From: Haloferax larsenii JCM 13917
GTDB taxonomy: Archaea > Halobacteriota > Halobacteria > Halobacteriales > Haloferacaceae
Direction of reading: 5' to 3'
NCBI RefSeq assembly: GCF_000336955.1
Contig: NZ_AOLI01000014.1
Location: 232,006-289,882 of the forward strand
Length of the DNA stretch: 57,877 bases
The position numbers and the translations under genes are program-made. The notes under the pieces are model-generated. The model saw only the letters and a program-made list of their open reading frames with translations, searched no databases and had not been told where the DNA came from. This document shows positions 9,291 through 18,773 of this stretch, in pieces. Positions within the stretch are counted from its first letter, which is position 1; each line of letters opens with the position of its first letter.

Positions 9291-10492
9291 TCCGCTCCGA
9301 GTGCCGTCCGGAGCGACGGCAGGTTCACCTCGCGCATGATATCGACGTAGCCCCAGTCCTGTTCGGTCCACTCGGTGGTCAGCCCCGGAATCGACGTGAA
9401 CGGGAGGATGTCCGTCGCGTCCGTTTCCGCGAGGAGTTGGGTCGCCGCGCGGTCCGATTCGAGCGGGTCGGCGAGAATGTGCTGAATGTCGTGTTCGTCG
9501 ATTGCGGCCTGCGCGCGTTCGATGTCGCGCGGCGTCGGGTCGTCGTCGGGGGACAGGCCCGAGAGCGTGACCACGGTGAGGTCGTATCGGTCTTCCAAGT
9601 AGCCGTAGGCGTTGTGTCCGGCGACGAGGACGACGTCTCGCGTTCGGGATTCGAGGCCGGATTCGAACGCCGAATCGAGGTCCGAGAGCGTCTCCTCGTA
9701 GGCCGCGGCGTTCGCCGCGTACGCGTCTGCGTTGGTATCGTCGATAGATTGGAACGCGTCACGGAGCGTTTGCGTCGCGGTTTGGACGCGTTTCGGGTCT
9801 AACCAGAAGTGCGGGTCGACGTTGCCGTGGTCGTGGTTGTGCTCGTCTTCGGTGTCGTGGTTGTGCTCGTCCTCGGTGTCGTGGTCGTGGGCGTCGGACT
9901 CGTCGTGGCCGTGTTCCGCTGTGGTATCGTGGTGGTCCTCCTCCGACGTGTTGTGCTCCTCGTGTCCGTCGTGAGATTCCTCGTGTGCGTGCGTTTCGGT
10001 GTGGTCGTCAGAGTGACCTTCCTCGTGCTCGTCAGTGTGAGTCTCGTCGTGTTCGTCGGCGTGGTCTTCCTCGTGGTCTCCGTGGGCGTGACCACCGTCT
10101 GGGCCGAGTTCGTGCAGGTCGATGTCGGCTGTGATATCGACGCTCAGCACGTCTGCACCGTCTGCGTCGAGCGACGTTCGGATGTCGTCGGCCCACGGTT
10201 GGAACCCGGACATGGCGTGGACGAACAGGTCCGACTGCAGGACGCGACCCTGAACGTCCGGTCCGGGCTCCCAGCCGTGTCCGTGCTGTCCCGTCGGGAC
10301 GAGCGTCTCGGCGGTCGCAACATCGCCTGCTACGTGCCGGGCGATGTCGCCGAAAACGAAGAACGAAGCCGCTGCGCGTGTGCCGTCTGCCGGGTCGTCT
10401 CCACCAGTCGCGGAACCGAGACACCCTGCGAGGCTAGCGGCGACAGTTCCAGCGCACGTCGCAACGAAACCGCGGCGAGTCTGCTGTCTCAT
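9287..10492 (-). CDS. znuA: Zinc/manganese-type substrate-binding lipoprotein with long His-rich loop
   Basis: Extracytoplasmic metal-binding receptor of the ABC importer; 401 residues. The N-terminus has a Tat-like motif (TRRGFVAT) and lipobox SLAGC with Cys24 as the likely anchor. Cluster A-I features are visible: the HGHGWEP metal-ligand region near residue 70 and DPHFWLDPKR near residue 245. Between about 133 and 240 lies an insertion with some 25 histidines alternating with Asp/Glu, including a tandem HDTEDEHN octapeptide; such loops are typical of ZnuA and argue for zinc. The ATG at 10492 follows a TATA element that sits inside a dyad (10515-10531). Mn rather than Zn cannot be excluded. 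Confidence 0.93.
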   Translation of the reverse strand: MRQQTRRGFVATCAGTVAASLAGCLGSATGGDDPADGTRAAASFFVFGDIARHVAGDVATAETLVPTGQHGHGWEPGPDVQGRVLQSDLFVHAMSGFQPWADDIRTSLDADGADVLSVDITADIDLHELGPDGGHAHGDHEEDHADEHDETHTDEHEEGHSDDHTETHAHEESHDGHEEHNTSEEDHHDTTAEHGHDESDAHDHDTEDEHNHDTEDEHNHDHGNVDPHFWLDPKRVQTATQTLRDAFQSIDDTNADAYAANAAAYEETLSDLDSAFESGLESRTRDVVLVAGHNAYGYLEDRYDLTVVTLSGLSPDDDPTPRDIERAQAAIDEHDIQHILADPLESDRAATQLLAETDATDILPFTSIPGLTTEWTEQDWGYVDIMREVNLPSLRTALGAE

Positions 10493-10513
10493 GTTAATAG
10501 AATTCTGTCTGAA

Positions 10514-10531
10514 GATAATAAGTGCTATTAT
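10514..10531 (-). promoter_or_regulatory. Promoter of the metal ABC operon with palindromic operator
   Basis: ATAATA-AGTGC-TATTAT (10515-10531) is a perfect 6-bp inverted repeat with a 5-nt spacer. Read on the minus strand it contains the TATA-like CTTATTATC about 28 nt before the ATG at 10492. A protein bound here would cover the TATA/BRE region, so a metal-responsive repressor (DtxR, SirR or similar) is the natural candidate; that is inference. Confidence 0.55.
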
Positions 10532-10597
10532 TCAAATGTTGTGTGTTGTTATTGACTAGAGACTGCCGTGGTCGGCGAGAGACACTGGACCAAACAA

Positions 10598-10647
10598 GAG
10601 CGAGAAACAGGGAGCGAGAAGCAGGGAGCGAGAAACAGTGAGCGAGG
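10598..10647. repeat. 14-bp tandem repeat, 3.6 copies
   Basis: Units at 10598-10611, 10612-10625 and 10626-10639 read GAGCGAGAAACAGG with one or two changes; a partial fourth (GAGCGAGG) ends at 10647. It lies between the znuA promoter and the 3' end of the next gene (10694), outside any gene I can support. Confidence 0.8.
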
Positions 10648-10693
10648 CGTAACGGGAGAACCACGTGCCCGAACAGCAGCAACAGCGCGACAG

Positions 10694-11368
10694 TTAGTCC
10701 GCTGTCGGCGACGCCCTCGAACGAGTCTGCCGCTTGTACTTCCTGATTGTGAAGTAGACGAGTGGCGTCCCGAGGACCGTCGGCCACAGCCACGCCGCGA
10801 CGACCGGGAAGAAGTCGAAGTTGACCGCCGAGAATGCGGTTACGGTCGCGATGTAGGCAGTCCCCATCCGAGAGATGTGTTCGTAGAACCACTCCCGCGG
10901 CGTCGACTCCTCACTCCGGAACTTCCGAATATCCTGGACACCGGCCCCGACTGCGAGCGCACCGAAGACCAGCATTATCGTCCCGAATTCACTGCCGTTA
11001 GTCAGGAAGTACCACCCCAGCCCGAGGAGTCCGACACCCGAGAGCGTGAGCAGGCCGACCGCAATCCAGTCGAGCGTTTCGGGACTATCGGCGGGTCGTT
11101 TCCGCGAGAGCACGCGGTCGCCCGAGAAGACGAAGTAGTAACTGAAAACAGCCAAGAGCGCGAGGAACGTCCGACCCAGGTCAGGTTCGATGACGAAGAG
11201 CACGAGTGACGTGACTGCGACGACAGCCATCCCGAGGACGTAGATTCGGCCCGCCCGACGGTGCCGGCGACCACCTTTCTTCGTGACGATAGCACCGAGT
11301 CCAGCGAAGAGCGCCGTGAACCCAGCGACGATATGGATTCCGAGCGTCGCGTCTTCGATAAGACTCAT
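10694..11368 (-). CDS. Multi-pass membrane protein (DUF2306-like)
   Basis: A 224-residue protein with about six or seven hydrophobic helices. It begins MSLIEDATLGIHIVAGFTAL and carries HRRAGRIYVLGMAVVAVTSL, a pattern seen in predicted DUF2306-type membrane proteins (often annotated as unknown). A charged cytoplasmic-looking loop (RSEESTPREWFYEHISRMGT) precedes the last helices. The ATG at 11368 overlaps the stop of a 32-codon upstream reading frame (ATGA). That upstream frame, not this gene, has the correctly spaced TATA element. A TetR gene is upstream on the same strand, and a similar operator-like sequence lies before both. Confidence 0.75.
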   Translation of the reverse strand: MSLIEDATLGIHIVAGFTALFAGLGAIVTKKGGRRHRRAGRIYVLGMAVVAVTSLVLFVIEPDLGRTFLALLAVFSYYFVFSGDRVLSRKRPADSPETLDWIAVGLLTLSGVGLLGLGWYFLTNGSEFGTIMLVFGALAVGAGVQDIRKFRSEESTPREWFYEHISRMGTAYIATVTAFSAVNFDFFPVVAAWLWPTVLGTPLVYFTIRKYKRQTRSRASPTAD

Positions 11369-11463
11369 CGTTGACCACCACCGCGACGAGTGACTGATGC
11401 TGAAGCAATCGTCCGCCAGCAAGGAGTGGACACTGGTCGGGTGTGGTTCGTGGTGGTCAACAT
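11365..11463 (-). CDS. Putative 32-residue upstream small ORF, coupled to the membrane-protein gene
   Basis: An ATG at 11463 opens a 33-codon frame (begins MLTTTNHTRP, ends RRGGGQR) whose TGA overlaps the next gene's ATG as ATGA. A TATA-like element (TTTATG on the minus strand, 11488-11494) lies about 28 nt before its ATG, exactly the leaderless spacing, whereas the downstream ATG would be 120 nt from it. The first and last codons pair as a 12-bp perfect stem. The peptide resembles nothing I recognise; it could be a translated small protein or simply a device that delivers ribosomes to the downstream start. Confidence 0.5.
   Translation of the reverse strand: MLTTTNHTRPVSTPCWRTIASASVTRRGGGQR
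11370..11461 (-). promoter_or_regulatory. Long-range 12-bp stem closing at the start codon
   Basis: GTTGACCACCAC at 11370-11381 and GTGGTGGTCAAC at 11450-11461 are perfect complements with a 68-nt loop. In the mRNA the 5' arm begins two nt into the transcript and the 3' arm ends one nt before the downstream AUG, with one further G-U pair possible. The stem could gate or couple initiation at 11368. Confidence 0.5.
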
Positions 11464-11466
11464 AGC

Positions 11467-11514
11467 ACCACGTGGTACGAGCAGCGGCATAAATCTACTG
11501 AGTGAGTACTTACT
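11467..11514 (-). promoter_or_regulatory. Promoter with TetR-like operator and CACGTG palindrome
   Basis: On the minus strand: a near-palindrome (plus strand AGTGAGTACTTACT, 11501-11514; one mismatched pair), then TTTATG (11488-11494), then the perfect 10-bp palindrome ACCACGTGGT (11467-11476) just upstream of the predicted transcript start. The first dyad shares AGTGAGTA with the site before the TetR gene (12231-12244). Confidence 0.5.
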
Positions 11515-11629
11515 TTGTGTTTGGACGATTCGTCTCGACCGGCTTGCCGTTCGCCGGAACAGTGGCTCGTGTACTCGTCAGCCCCTCAGAAAGCAATGTC
11601 GTCGAGAACAGGTTAGAGAGCGCAGCGAA

Positions 11630-12223
11630 CTATTCAACCAGAAGCGAGTCGATGTACGCCGAGATAGCGTCTCTGAGGCCGTCACCGACGCCCTCCATCC
11701 CGAGTGCGAGTGCGAATCCGGTGTAGCCGTCGGTGGCCGAAAGGAGGAACGCGGCAGTTCCCTCGGGGTCGACGTCGCGGAAGACGCCCTCCTCGATGCC
11801 GTCCTGAAGGATATCCACAATCACGTCGAGCGTGTGACGTTCCATCTCCAACAGGGGTTCGCGAAGCGTCTCGTTGTGCGGCGCGTGCGACAGGAGTTCC
11901 ATCACGGCGATGTTGACGCCGCGGGCGGCCTCGTCGTCTTCGTCGACCAGGAGTAAATCGCAGACTGCTCGGAGGCGTTCTTCGTGTCCGTCGGCGGCAA
12001 TCTCGTCCAGTTCGCGGGCGAGATAGTCCACCGAGGTTTCGAGGAACGCGACAATCATCTCGTCTTTCGAGTCGTAGTAGTAGTACAACCCGGCCTCGCT
12101 CTTGTCACTCTCGGCGGCGACTTTCTTCGTCGTCAACCGTGCATAGCCGTGTTTGGCGAGTGCCTGACGGACCGCGTGAGCAATCTGTGCTTTCTGTTCT
12201 GGAGGGACGGCGTCGGCGGGCAT
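11630..12223 (-). CDS. TetR/AcrR-family transcription regulator
   Basis: A 197-residue regulator. The N-terminal HTH is canonical: ALAKHGYARLTTKKVAAESD followed by KSEAGLYYYYDSKDEMIVAF (residues ~19-60). The C-terminal ligand domain is helical with no recognisable ligand signature. The ATG at 12223 is preceded at 8-21 nt by a dyad (12231-12244) that a bound repressor could use for autoregulation. The co-oriented membrane-protein gene downstream has a similar site. The neighbouring EamA transporter (upstream, same strand) is a second possible target. Effector unknown. Confidence 0.92.
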   Translation of the reverse strand: MPADAVPPEQKAQIAHAVRQALAKHGYARLTTKKVAAESDKSEAGLYYYYDSKDEMIVAFLETSVDYLARELDEIAADGHEERLRAVCDLLLVDEDDEAARGVNIAVMELLSHAPHNETLREPLLEMERHTLDVIVDILQDGIEEGVFRDVDPEGTAAFLLSATDGYTGFALALGMEGVGDGLRDAISAYIDSLLVE

Positions 12224-12230
12224 CTGACTA

Positions 12231-12244
12231 AGTGAGTATTCGCT
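12231..12244 (-). promoter_or_regulatory. Putative TetR autoregulatory operator
   Basis: AGTGAGTATTCGCT is an imperfect palindrome (two mismatched pairs) 8-21 nt upstream of the TetR start codon. It shares AGTGAGTA-Y-T with the site at 11501-11514. In a leaderless promoter this position spans the transcription start. Confidence 0.4.
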
Positions 12245-12360
12245 CGGCTAGGTACTTGTGTACGTTGCTTCGGCGAGTGACTGGGGCGTCGAGAAAGGCG
12301 CGTCAGCCCCCGAACCGAGCCACCCAAGTCGGGCCGACGAACCGGGCCGACGAACCGAGA

Positions 12361-13278
12361 CTACGAACTCGACTGGTGACGGACGGAGACGACCAATTCG
12401 GAGAGCGCCCGGCGCTTAATGAGCGCGAAACCGACGAAGATAGAGACGAACCCGACCGCCGTCAGTGGGTCGATGAGGTGGCCGAGGAACGCCCAACTCA
12501 GGAGCGTCGCCGAGACGGGTTCGAGATAGCCGATGAGGTTTATCTGAGTCGGGCCGAACCGCGAGAGGAGTTCGAAGTAGATGAGGAACGCCGCGGCCCC
12601 GCTGATGGTCGCGAGATACGCGAGCGACCCGATGGCGGTCGGCGTCCACTCGATAGCCGCGACCGATTCGTTGGTGGCGACCCCGCCGACGTGGAGGAGC
12701 ACCGCGCCGAAGAGCATCGCCCACGCTTGCAGGGTTCGCGCGGGAATGTCGGACGAATACGGACGGGTCAAGACAGCGCCGAGTGCGAAACAGACGGCAG
12801 CGACGAAGACGATTCCCACGCCGACGACGTCGCTGGAGAGGAGCGCGTTCGGGTCGGGTTGGGCGACGAGTCCGACACCGAGGAAGCCGAAGGCGAACCC
12901 GGCGGCCCCGAGTGGGGAGAGTCGGTCGCCGAGGATACCGGTCGCAAAGAGGGCAGTCAGCACCGGCCCGAGACTGATGACGATTGCGGCGACGGCACCC
13001 GGAACGTACTGCTGGCCGATGTAGAGAAACGCGTGATGCCCGCCAATCATCAACCCGCCCGCGATGGCGACGAGCAGCAGGTCGGTCCGGTCCCGGGGTC
13101 GCCAGTAGTCGGTCGAGACGAGGGCGTACCCGAGGACGATGAGGCCCGCGAGGTAGTACCGAAACGCCGCGAAGTGAAGCGGCGGGAAGAATTCGAGGCC
13201 GATTTCGATAGCGACGAACGAACTCCCCCAGAGACCACCGAGGAGGGCAAACAGCCCGACCGCGACGCGCCTGTTCAC
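12361..13278 (-). CDS. EamA/DMT-family transporter
   Basis: A 305-residue inner-membrane exporter of the drug/metabolite type, with ten predicted helices arranged as two EamA repeats. The first repeat begins LFALLGGLWGSSFVAIEIGL; the second carries SDIPARTLQAWAMLFGAVLL and ends LIGYLEPVSATLLSWAFLG. The start codon is GTG at 13278; no better upstream codon is visible. Substrate cannot be inferred. It lies upstream of the TetR gene on the same strand with a 137-nt gap, so joint transcription is possible but not shown. Confidence 0.9.
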   Translation of the reverse strand: MNRRVAVGLFALLGGLWGSSFVAIEIGLEFFPPLHFAAFRYYLAGLIVLGYALVSTDYWRPRDRTDLLLVAIAGGLMIGGHHAFLYIGQQYVPGAVAAIVISLGPVLTALFATGILGDRLSPLGAAGFAFGFLGVGLVAQPDPNALLSSDVVGVGIVFVAAVCFALGAVLTRPYSSDIPARTLQAWAMLFGAVLLHVGGVATNESVAAIEWTPTAIGSLAYLATISGAAAFLIYFELLSRFGPTQINLIGYLEPVSATLLSWAFLGHLIDPLTAVGFVSIFVGFALIKRRALSELVVSVRHQSSS

Positions 13279-13497
13279 CAGAACCGCCCCGTTACCGAGT
13301 CGAACAGCAGTTCGTGATCGGTCCTAAATCGGGACTTCCGTGTGTGAGTTGGAGTTTCATCTAGCACGTGAGCGATTCGTTACCACATAATCGATATTAG
13401 TCGTTTTGTTCGAACTGTGCTGAACTGTTCGGCGAAGCGTTCGTCGGTCTGTAATCGCGGGACCTAAACGCGCCGACGCTGTCTGTTCAGCCGACAG

Positions 13498-14082
13498 ATG
13501 CGTGAAGACGAGTTGGCGACTCGTATCGTCGAGCACTTCCGAGCGGCCTTCGACGACGTGGAAATCCACCTCGAAGAGCCGTACGACCACTACGGGAACC
13601 GCGGCGTCGCCGACGTGTACGTCCGCGTTCGGACGCCAGAGCCGGTCGATTACCTCATCGAGCTCAAGGCCGACGCCGCCGTCCGTCACGCGACTGGGGC
13701 AAACGAGGTGCTTCGCCAATACCGCCGTATGGAGCGCTATTTCTACAAAGACGACGAGCACCAGGTTCGCCCGCGACTCGCCCGTGAGGGACCGGGTGTC
13801 AACGTCCTCCTGCTGTTCGCGCCGACGAGCCGGTGCGTTCGCCACGTCCACGAACATCGTGCACTCTACGAATCGGTAGACCCCGATGCAGTCGTCGAGG
13901 GCGTCACGGCCACGCGAAAAGTGGCGTTTCTCACGAAGCTCGACGAGGCCGACGACGGCACCCTCGGCTTTCTCTCGATAAATGGCGACGTGGGGTTCGG
14001 GTCCGAGGAGTTCGCCGCCGCCGTCCCGGAGGGGTCACGGCTGGCGAGTGCGCTCTCTGACTTCGAGGCGACCGCCGAGTGA
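13498..14082 (+). CDS. Orphan PD-(D/E)XK-like protein
   Basis: A 194-residue protein I cannot name. Residues ~32-60 have the core of a restriction-endonuclease-like fold: an Asp in GVADVYVRVRTPEPVDY followed by LIELKAD (E-x-K). A helix with RQYRRMERYFYKDD follows, then strand NVLLLFAP. That order (Asp, E-x-K, Gln/Arg helix) is the PD-(D/E)XK pattern. The ATG at 13498 has CCTAAAC about 26 nt upstream, consistent with a leaderless gene. No methylase or helicase partner is nearby, so a restriction role is unsupported; DNA repair or a non-catalytic role are alternatives. Confidence 0.65.
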   Translation: MREDELATRIVEHFRAAFDDVEIHLEEPYDHYGNRGVADVYVRVRTPEPVDYLIELKADAAVRHATGANEVLRQYRRMERYFYKDDEHQVRPRLAREGPGVNVLLLFAPTSRCVRHVHEHRALYESVDPDAVVEGVTATRKVAFLTKLDEADDGTLGFLSINGDVGFGSEEFAAAVPEGSRLASALSDFEATAE

Positions 14083-14159
14083 TTCGAGGTGGCTGACGCC
14101 CCCGATTTTGTGCCCGACTAGCGGACACTCTCATACATCCCCCCCTCATACGAGGGTGT

Positions 14160-14609
14160 ATGGGAACGATTCGGAAGTCGGTTCGAATTCCGATGGGTGA
14201 CCTCCGCCAGCAGGTCGCAGACTCGGTCGGCGTGGCGGCGTCGCTGGTGGACATCCACGACATTCGAATCGAGGACGGTGCGCTCGCGGTCGACGCGAGT
14301 TACCCAGACGGCGAGGACATCCCCGCAGTCGAGTTGTTCGTCACCGACCCCGACGGGAACACGGAATCGTACGCGATGGAGTTAGACGGCGCGAAGAACC
14401 TGCTCATCGCGGGCGAAGACGTGCTGATAGAACTCGTCGACCACGACCCCGAGCGCAACGAGGTGTTCGTCTCCGTGAAACACCGTCAGGACGACGAGAT
14501 GGTGACGGTCCTCGGCTGTGGCGAACAGTGGGTAATTCCCGTCGAGCGCGACGGCGAAGAACAGGCAGTGAACTGCCGCATCCAGAGTGCGGTGTCGAGA
14601 GACGACTGA
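14160..14609 (+). CDS. Conserved-looking hypothetical protein
   Basis: A 149-residue acidic soluble protein of unknown function. It begins MGTIRKSVRIPMGDLRQQ and continues with predicted beta strands (IRIEDGALAVDASYPDG; VELFVTDPDGNTESYAMEL; VLIELVDHD; EVFVSVKHR). There are two Cys (near residues 122 and 140) but no metal motif. A TATA-like CATACA sits about 27 nt before the ATG, and together with CCCTC/GAGGG and TGTATG it forms a dyad ending on the start codon (14132-14162). It follows the PD-(D/E)XK-like gene by 77 nt on the same strand. Confidence 0.65.
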   Translation: MGTIRKSVRIPMGDLRQQVADSVGVAASLVDIHDIRIEDGALAVDASYPDGEDIPAVELFVTDPDGNTESYAMELDGAKNLLIAGEDVLIELVDHDPERNEVFVSVKHRQDDEMVTVLGCGEQWVIPVERDGEEQAVNCRIQSAVSRDD

Positions 14610-14657
14610 TGGAGCCGACCGCTCGGGTCGGGACGTATAGCCACTGCTAGCGCTCGA

Positions 14658-15068
14658 CTACGCCTCGTACTCGACGTACGAGACACAGTAGGCCTCGGGC
14701 GCAATCGTTCCTTCGACAATCGAACACGCACCGAGCCCATCGCCGTTCTTGTCTTCGATGTAAAACCGGCAGTTCGAACACTGCTGGCCCTCGTTCGGTT
14801 CTTCTTGATACGAGACGGCCTCTTTCGAGGAGAGGCGCTCCGGGTTTCGCTCGTTGCCCCCGATGGACGTTGCCGTGACATACTCCTCCGGAAGGCCGTC
14901 GCCGGAGTCGGTCGCCGTGGGTGCCTGCGTCTCGGTGTCACCAGTATCTCCACCGCCGTTTGCGCCCCCATCGTCACCACCGTTTCCGCTACAGCCCGCG
15001 AGTCCGGCCATCGCTGCCGTGCCGGTGAGCCACACGAATCGACGTCGCGTGCGAGGGTTGTCAACCAT
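14658..15068 (-). CDS. HiPIP-like iron-sulfur Tat lipoprotein
   Basis: A 136-residue secreted electron-transfer protein. The N-terminus has a Tat motif (RTRRRFVWLTG) and lipobox GLAGC with Cys26 as the anchor, then a Gly/Asp/Thr-rich spacer to about residue 60. Four cysteines remain in the pattern QQCSNCRFYI, GACSIVEG, YCVSY (C97, C100, C115, C128), the arrangement of high-potential [4Fe-4S] proteins. It is predicted to be anchored outside the membrane and to carry single electrons to or from a respiratory partner not present in this window. Start is the ATG at 15068. Confidence 0.88.
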   Translation of the reverse strand: MVDNPRTRRRFVWLTGTAAMAGLAGCSGNGGDDGGANGGGDTGDTETQAPTATDSGDGLPEEYVTATSIGGNERNPERLSSKEAVSYQEEPNEGQQCSNCRFYIEDKNGDGLGACSIVEGTIAPEAYCVSYVEYEA

Positions 15069-15206
15069 ACGCTAAATTCGGAGCGGGGTCACTATGTGGA
15101 AGTGGCCGTTTCTCGCGGCCCAAGAATTGCACCCCGTTTGATACAATTTCGGACCGTAGATACACGATTCACCGATAACACGAGTCGCGACACTAGCCGC
15201 CACGCT

Positions 15207-15884
15207 TCACCGCTTCGACGGAGGTCTGACTCCCGCGTTCGAGGATACGTCCGCAGAGAGCTGTCGTAACCACTCGACGTAGCCGAGCGACTGGTCTTCC
15301 CCGAGTTCTACCGGGAACGACTCGCCGAACAATGCGTCTCCGAGAGCGTCGACGACGTCTTCGAGGTCGGCTGGCTCTCCAGCGGCCTCCACACAGCAGG
15401 TCCATCCCGTGGTCGAACGCGCCGTCACCTCCGTCACCTCGACGTGTGCCGTCGCGCCAGTCTCGGAGAGCCGAGGGTCGAGCGACCGAAGGACCGATTG
15501 CTCGAAGGGATGCAGAAGCCGCGTCTTTTCGACCGGGAGCCACAACCCGGTCCGGTCTGTCGACCAGAGGTCCGGGGCGTAATCCAGCGGAAAGCTCCAC
15601 TTGTACCACTGCTCGACGGTTCCCGTCACGTCGGGGCCGAAAGTGTGTCGCGTTCCCGACCCGAGTCGATACTTGACTTCGACGGCATCGGCGTCGCCAC
15701 CGCGCAGTTTGAGGTTGAACGTCGGGTCGAACGGCGGGAAGTACAGGTCGGTACGCCGTGCGGCATCGTTCGACTCGGTGTCTGCCGGGCCGAGTTCTGA
15801 AAGCCACGTACTGAGGGCTGTCGGCGGCGGTCCGGTTCCGAACCATCGCACCTCCAGCGAGTTCGTTTCGACTGTCTCTCCCAT
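15207..15884 (-). CDS. Hypothetical protein, weak CYTH-like pattern
   Basis: A 225-residue protein without a confident family. Alternating charged strands (NSLEVRWFGTG, RRTDLYFPP, NLKLRGGDADAVEVKYRLG, ARSTTGWTCCVEAAG) resemble the CYTH/triphosphate-tunnel architecture, with VEVKYRL the most suggestive segment, but the ExExK start is not clear. Two adjacent Cys occur near residue 160. The ATG at 15884 (MGETVETN) was preferred; MRHSG at 15899 is possible. It lies 81 nt downstream of the heavy-metal ATPase gene on the same strand and may be cotranscribed. Confidence 0.6.
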   Translation of the reverse strand: MGETVETNSLEVRWFGTGPPPTALSTWLSELGPADTESNDAARRTDLYFPPFDPTFNLKLRGGDADAVEVKYRLGSGTRHTFGPDVTGTVEQWYKWSFPLDYAPDLWSTDRTGLWLPVEKTRLLHPFEQSVLRSLDPRLSETGATAHVEVTEVTARSTTGWTCCVEAAGEPADLEDVVDALGDALFGESFPVELGEDQSLGYVEWLRQLSADVSSNAGVRPPSKR

Positions 15885-15965
15885 GCCAGAATGTCGCATG
15901 GGTCGCGCATGTATTTTTGGCCGCGAACTGACTCCTTCGAAAACTGTCAATAAGAGACGCCGGGG

Positions 15966-18674
<2,709 letters not shown>

Positions 18675-18694
18675 AGCCGGCAGTAGTCACTGAT

Positions 18695-18706
18695 TAGTTA
18701 ATAATT
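18695..18706 (-). promoter_or_regulatory. TATA element of the heavy-metal ATPase gene
   Basis: GAATTATTAAC on the minus strand is centred about 26 nt before the ATG at 18674. The surrounding 40 nt are markedly AT-rich (ATTAGTTAATAAT contains an ATTA/TAAT dyad), which could hold a metal-sensor site, but no unambiguous operator can be called. Confidence 0.45.
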
Positions 18707-18773
18707 CACCTGTTAGTACACGGCATTCTACTACGAGACATTAACAAATTAAGTCGTCCTAGTTATTACACTC

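Noticed and set aside
10681..10708. Extra orc-type box (AGTCCGCTGTCGG)
   Set aside because: Only the central eight bases match, the AACACCAC half is missing, and it lies in coding sequence.
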